NCBI RefSeq assembly: GCF_022370635.2
Contig: NZ_CP092362.2
Location: 5,332,001-5,396,000, forward strand
Length of the DNA: 64,000 nt
Source: Mycolicibacterium crocinum
GTDB lineage: Bacteria; Actinomycetota; Actinomycetes; Mycobacteriales; Mycobacteriaceae
Direction: 5' to 3'
Part shown: positions 60,266 to 64,000 of the stretch, piece after piece
How the letters are laid out: each line of letters starts with the position of its first letter
Numbering within the stretch: the stretch's first letter is position 1
Position numbers and translations under genes: made by a program
Notes under the pieces: model-generated
The model's input: only the letters and a program-made list of their open reading frames with translations
Database searches by the model: none
What the model was told of the DNA's origin: nothing

Positions 60266-60279
60266 TAGAACGTGTTCTA
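60266..60279. promoter_or_regulatory. KstR operator between fadE34 and kstR
   Basis: TAGAACGTGTTCTA keeps both halves exactly. It lies 53 bases from fadE34 and 142 from kstR, so it supports repression of fadE34 and autoregulation of kstR. Confidence 0.85.
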
Positions 60280-60421
60280 ATAGTGCCAGCGATCACCAGT
60301 CAAGTCGACCGGCATCGCAGCAGGACACGCGGCAGTCCTGGGGGACGCCGAGGTGCGCGACGCAGTGTAGCGATGCGTATCGTTTCTCCCAGAACGGCCA
60401 TTGGAAGGAGCTAGCCAACCC

Positions 60422-61087
60422 ATGTCATCGCCAGCGCAGAAATCGTCGGCCGGCGGTGCGGGTTCGCAGCCACGTGAGGTGATACCGGTGTCAGTTCTCG
60501 CCGAATCGGAACTCGGCTCAGAAGCCCAGCGTGAGCGTCGCAAGCGCATCCTCGACGCAACCATGGCCATCGCCTCCAAGGGAGGCTACGAGGCCGTGCA
60601 GATGCGTGCGGTGGCCGACCGTGCCGACGTGGCCGTCGGCACCCTGTACCGCTACTTCCCCTCCAAGGTGCACCTGCTGGTGTCGGCGCTGGCGCGCGAG
60701 TTCGAGCGGATCGACGCCAAAACCGACCGAACCGCGGTCGCCGGTGGCTCACCGTTCCAGCGCCTCAACTTCATGGTCAGCAAGCTGAACCGCGCGATGC
60801 AGCGCAACCCACTGCTGACCGAGGCGATGACGCGCGCGTACGTGTTCGCCGACGCCTCCGCGGCGGGTGAAGTTGATCACGTCGAAAAGATCATCGACAG
60901 CATGTTCGCGCGCGCCATGAGCGACGGCGAACCGACCGAAGACCAGTACCACATCGCCCGGGTGATTTCCGATGTATGGCTGTCGAATCTGTTGGCCTGG
61001 CTGACTCGACGGGCGTCGGCGACCGACGTCAGCAAACGCCTCGACCTCGCGGTGCGGCTGCTGATCGGTGACGACGGCGAGTCCTAG
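60422..61087 (+). CDS. kstR: TetR-family sterol repressor KstR
   Basis: A 221-residue TetR protein (Rv3574). The helix-turn-helix is MRAVADRADVAVGTLYRYFPSK at residues about 60-81, cited here only by its key residues RAVAD, VAVGTLYRYF. The ligand domain (RNPLLTEAMTRAYVFADASAA, QYHIARVISDVWLSNLL) is very conserved. It is released by 3-oxo-cholestenoyl-CoA-type ligands. ATG at 60422 with AAGGAG 11 bases upstream is used; the first ~25 residues are variable and a start near VSVLAESE is possible. Confidence 0.94.
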   Translation: MSSPAQKSSAGGAGSQPREVIPVSVLAESELGSEAQRERRKRILDATMAIASKGGYEAVQMRAVADRADVAVGTLYRYFPSKVHLLVSALAREFERIDAKTDRTAVAGGSPFQRLNFMVSKLNRAMQRNPLLTEAMTRAYVFADASAAGEVDHVEKIIDSMFARAMSDGEPTEDQYHIARVISDVWLSNLLAWLTRRASATDVSKRLDLAVRLLIGDDGES

Positions 61088-61093
61088 GACCAC

Positions 61094-61852
61094 GTGCCCG
61101 ATCTACCCGAGGACCTTCGCCGCGCGCTGAGCGACGTCGCGCACCTCCCCCGGTTGCTGGTGGCCTGCGACTTCGACGGCACCGTCGCGCCGATCGTGTC
61201 CAATCCGGCCGATGCCCGGCCCATCCCGGCCGCCGCAGACGCCTTGGCGGACCTGTCCGCCCTTGAATCCACCAGTGCCGCACTGATTTCCGGGCGGGCG
61301 CTGAGTACCCTGCGAGAGCTATCCGGTGCGTCGGCCGACGTTCTTTTGGTGGGTAGCCACGGAGCGGAGTTCGACGCCGACTTCCTCGACGCGATCGACG
61401 AAACAGCCAAGCAGCGCCTCGCCGAACTCGAGCAGACGATGACGTCGCTGGCACAGCGCTACCCCGGTGCGACGGTCGAGATCAAACCGGTCAGCGTGGC
61501 GTTCCACGTTCGCAACGCGGCTCCGGAACAGGCTCAACAGGCGCTTGATGAGGCCCTGAATACCGTGCGGGACTCCGATATTCACGTCACCGAAGGCAAA
61601 GCGGTGCGCGAGTTCGCCGTCATCGACACCGACAAGGGCACCGCACTCGACCAGCTGCGTGAACAGCTCGAGGCCAGCGCGGTGGTGTTCTTCGGCGACG
61701 ACGTCACCGACGAGAAGGGGTTCGCTCGACTGGCCGAGAGCGACATCGGTGTGAAGGTGGGACCGGGCGAAACCAAGGCGCGCTACCGGGTCGACTCCCC
61801 CGACGACGTCGCGACCGCGCTGGCATACCTGCTGCAGGCGCGCCAGGACTAA
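61094..61852 (+). CDS. otsB: Trehalose-6-phosphate phosphatase OtsB
   Basis: A 252-residue HAD-superfamily phosphatase. Motif I is ACDFDGTVAPI, motif II SGRAL, the Lys lies in DTDKGTALDQL and motif III/IV is FFGDDVTDEKGF. It would dephosphorylate trehalose-6-phosphate. The start is GTG at 61094, 6 bases after kstR, so it may share the kstR transcript by chance of position. Confidence 0.85.
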   Translation: MPDLPEDLRRALSDVAHLPRLLVACDFDGTVAPIVSNPADARPIPAAADALADLSALESTSAALISGRALSTLRELSGASADVLLVGSHGAEFDADFLDAIDETAKQRLAELEQTMTSLAQRYPGATVEIKPVSVAFHVRNAAPEQAQQALDEALNTVRDSDIHVTEGKAVREFAVIDTDKGTALDQLREQLEASAVVFFGDDVTDEKGFARLAESDIGVKVGPGETKARYRVDSPDDVATALAYLLQARQD

Positions 61853-62949
61853 GCCGGCGGCCCGGCCGTCCGCCCTCGCACCAGCTCCGTCGGCAGCACG
61901 TCGATCACCGGCAAGCCGTCACGCGGTGGATTGTGCAGCAGACTTCCCGCACGTTTGCCTTTCTTCAGACTGGGCTGGGACACGGTCGTAAGACCCCGGC
62001 TCAGCGCCTCCGGGATCCCGTCGAACCCGGTGATCGTCATCTGGCCCGGCACGTAGATCCCTTTGGCACGTAGATAATCCATCGCCGAGATGGCGAGCAC
62101 GTCGGCGGTGCACATCAACGCGGTGATGCGCGGGTTGGCCTGTAGCGCCACCTCCGCGGCCGCCGCGCCAGACGCCGGAAGGTGCTCGTAACTCTCGACG
62201 ATAGTGAGCGACCCCGGGTCCACGCCCGCGGCGGACATCGCATCGCGCACGCCGCCGATTCGCTCGGTCTGGACGTGAAAGTGCGATGCCTCCAACCGTT
62301 CTGCGCGCACCACGCCCGCCGTCTGACCACCCATGTGCCGCTCGGTGCCCAATCGCATTGTCAACAAACCGATTTCGTGGTGGCCGAGACCGACGACATA
62401 TTCGGCCAGTTCGCGCATCGCAGCGCGGTCGTCGATGCAGACCCGTGAGGCGCCAGGGACATCCTTCGGCTGATCCACGACGACGACCGGTACATGTCGC
62501 TGCAATGCGGTCTGCAGATAGGGATCGTCATCGGCAGCGGCGTAGACGACGAAACCGTCGACACCTGCCGCCAGAACCGAATTCATCCCGTCCGACACGC
62601 TGCGGTCCGGACCGACGGCGACCAGGAGCAGGCCCTGTCCGACTTCTTCACATGATTCGGCAAGCCCGGCAACGAAGTTCAGTGCGGCGGGATCGCTGAA
62701 GGCATAGGTCAGAGGCTCGGTGATCACCAGGCCGACCGCGCCGGCCTTGCGAGTGCGCAGCGAACGGGCCACCGGGTCCGGCCCGGCGTATCCGAGGCGC
62801 TTGGCGGTGGCCAGTACTCGCTCGCGCAGATCGGCCGACAACTGGTCCGGACGGTTGTAAGCGTTGGAGATCGTGGTTCGCGAAACCTTGAGTTCGGCAG
62901 CCAACGAAGCCAGGGTCGCCCGCCGCCGCGGCGCCGGACTTCGGGACAT
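61849..62949 (-). CDS. LacI-family transcriptional regulator (Rv3575c-like)
   Basis: A 366-residue protein. The N-terminal helix-turn-helix (TLASLAAELKVSRTTISNAYN) and hinge (PDPVARSLRTRKAGAVGLV) precede a periplasmic-binding-protein-like domain ending TTVSQPS and LPTELVRGRT. The effector is unknown and probably a sugar or nucleoside. It converges on otsB (4-base overlap), which hints at sugar control. It is divergent from the zinc binding-protein gene. Confidence 0.85.
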   Translation of the reverse strand: MSRSPAPRRRATLASLAAELKVSRTTISNAYNRPDQLSADLRERVLATAKRLGYAGPDPVARSLRTRKAGAVGLVITEPLTYAFSDPAALNFVAGLAESCEEVGQGLLLVAVGPDRSVSDGMNSVLAAGVDGFVVYAAADDDPYLQTALQRHVPVVVVDQPKDVPGASRVCIDDRAAMRELAEYVVGLGHHEIGLLTMRLGTERHMGGQTAGVVRAERLEASHFHVQTERIGGVRDAMSAAGVDPGSLTIVESYEHLPASGAAAAEVALQANPRITALMCTADVLAISAMDYLRAKGIYVPGQMTITGFDGIPEALSRGLTTVSQPSLKKGKRAGSLLHNPPRDGLPVIDVLPTELVRGRTAGPPA

Positions 62950-63007
62950 GCTCCGTGAGGTTAGCGCATCGACTTGCGCAGGACCGGTACCGATGCCCTA
63001 AGGTTAT

Positions 63008-63022
63008 TGGAAACGGTTTTCA
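63008..63022. promoter_or_regulatory. Zur-type operator before the zinc ABC gene
   Basis: TGGAAACGGTTTTCA is a 7-1-7 inverted repeat (6 of 7 arm positions pair), and it agrees at 12 of 15 positions with the actinobacterial Zur consensus TGAAAATGATTTTCA as I recall it. It lies 37 bases before the GTG start. A LacI-type operator reading is the alternative. Confidence 0.6.
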
Positions 63023-63059
63023 TTTGTATTTGGTCTACCTCAGTTGGAGAGGAGCGATC

Positions 63060-63977
63060 GTGCGCACTGCTGCGATCCGCGCGGTCATCGGTCTGTCAAC
63101 AGTGGCCCTGGTGGGCGGTCTCACCGCATGCGGCGGCGACAAGTCCCCGGGCGGCGCCCAGGCCGCGACACCGACCGTTGTGGCGTCGACCGACGTGTGG
63201 GGCAGCGTCGCGCAGGCCGTCGCCGGTGACCATGCCAAGGTCACCTCGATCATCACCAGCGCCTCCGCCGACCCACACTCGTTCGAGGCCAGCCCCGCCA
63301 ACGCCGCCGACATCGCCGACGCATCGCTGGTCGTCTACAACGGTGGCGGCTACGACCACTGGGTCGACGACGTTCTGGCCAGCCACAAGGGAGTGGCCTC
63401 GGTCGACGCCTACTCGCTGCTCCAGGCTCCCCCAGGAGAGCCGCAGCCGGCCAACGAACACGTCTTCTACGACCTGAACACCGCCCGAGCCGTCGCCACG
63501 AAGATCGCCGAGAAGCTGGCGCAGGACGACCCGCAGCACGCGGCCGACTACAAGGCCAACGCCGAGACGTTCAACCGGGGCGCCGACGCGATCGCACAGA
63601 CCGAGAAGGCCAACCGCACCAGCCATCCGGGCGCGGCCGTCGTCGCCACCGAACCCGTCGCCCACTACCTGTTGGTGGCCGCCGGGCTGACCGACAAGAC
63701 CCCCGCCGGCTTCGCCAACGCAGTCGAACAGGACACCGACCCGGCGCCCGTCGACATCGCGGCCATGCTGGACCTCATCAAGTCCCGTCAGGTCGCGGCG
63801 GTGGTGTTCAACGAACAGACCGTGACCGAGGTGACCAAGCAGGTCCAGGCCGCGGCGCAGAGCGCCGGAATCCCGGTCGTCAGCGTCACCGAGACGCTGC
63901 CCGCCGGCAAGGACTACCTGAGCTGGCAGCGCGATACCGCCGACCGGTTGACCGCGGCCCTGCAGCAGAACCGATAA
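63060..63977 (+). CDS. Zinc/manganese ABC transporter binding lipoprotein (ZnuA-type)
   Basis: A 305-residue cluster A-I solute-binding protein. The lipobox LTAC gives a lipidated Cys at about 22. Metal-site regions are ADPHSFEASP (first His), NEHVFYDL (second), ATEPVAHYLL (third) and VFNEQTVTE. There is no histidine-rich loop. GTG at 63060 with GGAGAGGAG upstream is chosen. The Zur-like site and the matching zinc uptake locus MSMEG_6045-6047 (from memory) support zinc. Confidence 0.82.
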   Translation: MRTAAIRAVIGLSTVALVGGLTACGGDKSPGGAQAATPTVVASTDVWGSVAQAVAGDHAKVTSIITSASADPHSFEASPANAADIADASLVVYNGGGYDHWVDDVLASHKGVASVDAYSLLQAPPGEPQPANEHVFYDLNTARAVATKIAEKLAQDDPQHAADYKANAETFNRGADAIAQTEKANRTSHPGAAVVATEPVAHYLLVAAGLTDKTPAGFANAVEQDTDPAPVDIAAMLDLIKSRQVAAVVFNEQTVTEVTKQVQAAAQSAGIPVVSVTETLPAGKDYLSWQRDTADRLTAALQQNR

Positions 63978-63986
63978 TCACTGCTT

Positions 63987-64000
63987 GTGAGTGCCGAGAT
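63987..64000 (+). CDS. Start of the next gene, probably ABC transporter ATPase (partial)
   Basis: A GTG at 63987, nine bases after the binding-protein stop, opens a frame (V-S-A-E) that runs off the window. By analogy with znuABC operons it should be the ATP-binding subunit, but the sequence itself does not show this. Confidence 0.3.

Noticed and set aside
62949..63060. Second KstR-type site near the LacI gene
   Set aside because: The only palindrome there has GGAAAC/GTTTTC arms, which fit Zur or LacI and not AGAACnnGTTCT.
1..64000. tRNA, rRNA, CRISPR array or intact insertion sequence
   Set aside because: No regularly spaced direct repeats, cloverleaf-like tRNA ends, or transposase motifs were recognised in any gap or frame.

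Overview
The window comes from a fast-growing mycobacterium (Mycolicibacterium-like). Evidence: uniformly high GC, many GTG starts, ATGA/GTGA stop-start overlaps, and a gene order that follows the M. tuberculosis cholesterol regulon from about Rv3521 to Rv3575c. Almost every gene can be matched by order and key residues to sterol side-chain, ring A/B and ring C/D catabolism. All homologue names and M. tuberculosis comparisons are from memory, not from a search.

Layout. 1-4159: a DUF35 protein, two thiolase-like lipid-transfer genes (ltp4, ltp3), an F420-type oxidoreductase and an NTF2-fold protein in one overlapping operon. 4180-5224: a small membrane DUF2510 gene, a 44-residue zinc-ribbon gene, and a frameshifted gamma carbonic anhydrase. 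5344-10013: kshA and its partner, then a divergent sulfotransferase-SDR-DUF1214 operon. 10138-16289: accessory genes (IclR regulator, haemophore-like protein, secreted beta-propeller/PKD protein, RecQ-phosphoribosyltransferase fusion). 16320-21789: hsaFGE and kstD-hydratase. 21899-23512: a lipoprotein gene and a DUF559 gene enclosed by two inverted copies of a 56-bp palindromic repeat. 23535-31168: side-chain operon ltp2-chsH1-chsH2-chsE2-chsE1-cyp125 and divergent fadA5. 31182-32112: two deazaflavin nitroreductase-like genes. 32192-37407: two SDRs, echA20, ipdABC. 37451-39980: a SatD-type module and a zinc alcohol dehydrogenase. 40002-49555: the KstR2 ring C/D block. 49571-53524: hydroxybutyrate dehydrogenase, MFS transporter, LysR regulator, hydrolase. 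53521-57430: hsaB, hsaC, hsaA, kshB, with hsaD missing. 57488-61852: secreted protein, fadE34, kstR, otsB. 61849-64000: LacI regulator and a zinc-type ABC binding protein.

How it works together. KshAB and KstD open ring B. HsaA/B hydroxylate the phenol, HsaC cleaves ring A, and HsaEFG process the C5 fragment. Cyp125, FadA5, ChsE1E2, ChsH1H2 and Ltp2 remove the side chain. FadD3, FadE30, IpdF, IpdC, EchA20, IpdAB, FadA6 and the FadE31-33 group degrade rings C and D. Eight KstR-type operators (AGAACnnGTTCT-like) and two KstR2-type operators (AnCAAGnnCTTGnT) lie in front of these operons, and both repressor genes are present.

Points that stand out: the DUF559 gene flanked by inverted palindromes; the precise loss of hsaD, leaving an apparent 3' remnant; the broken carbonic anhydrase; a probably leaderless, self-regulated SatD module; and a kstD operator that ends two bases before the start codon. 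No tRNA, rRNA, CRISPR array or intact insertion sequence was seen. No stretch longer than 300 bases lacks a gene.
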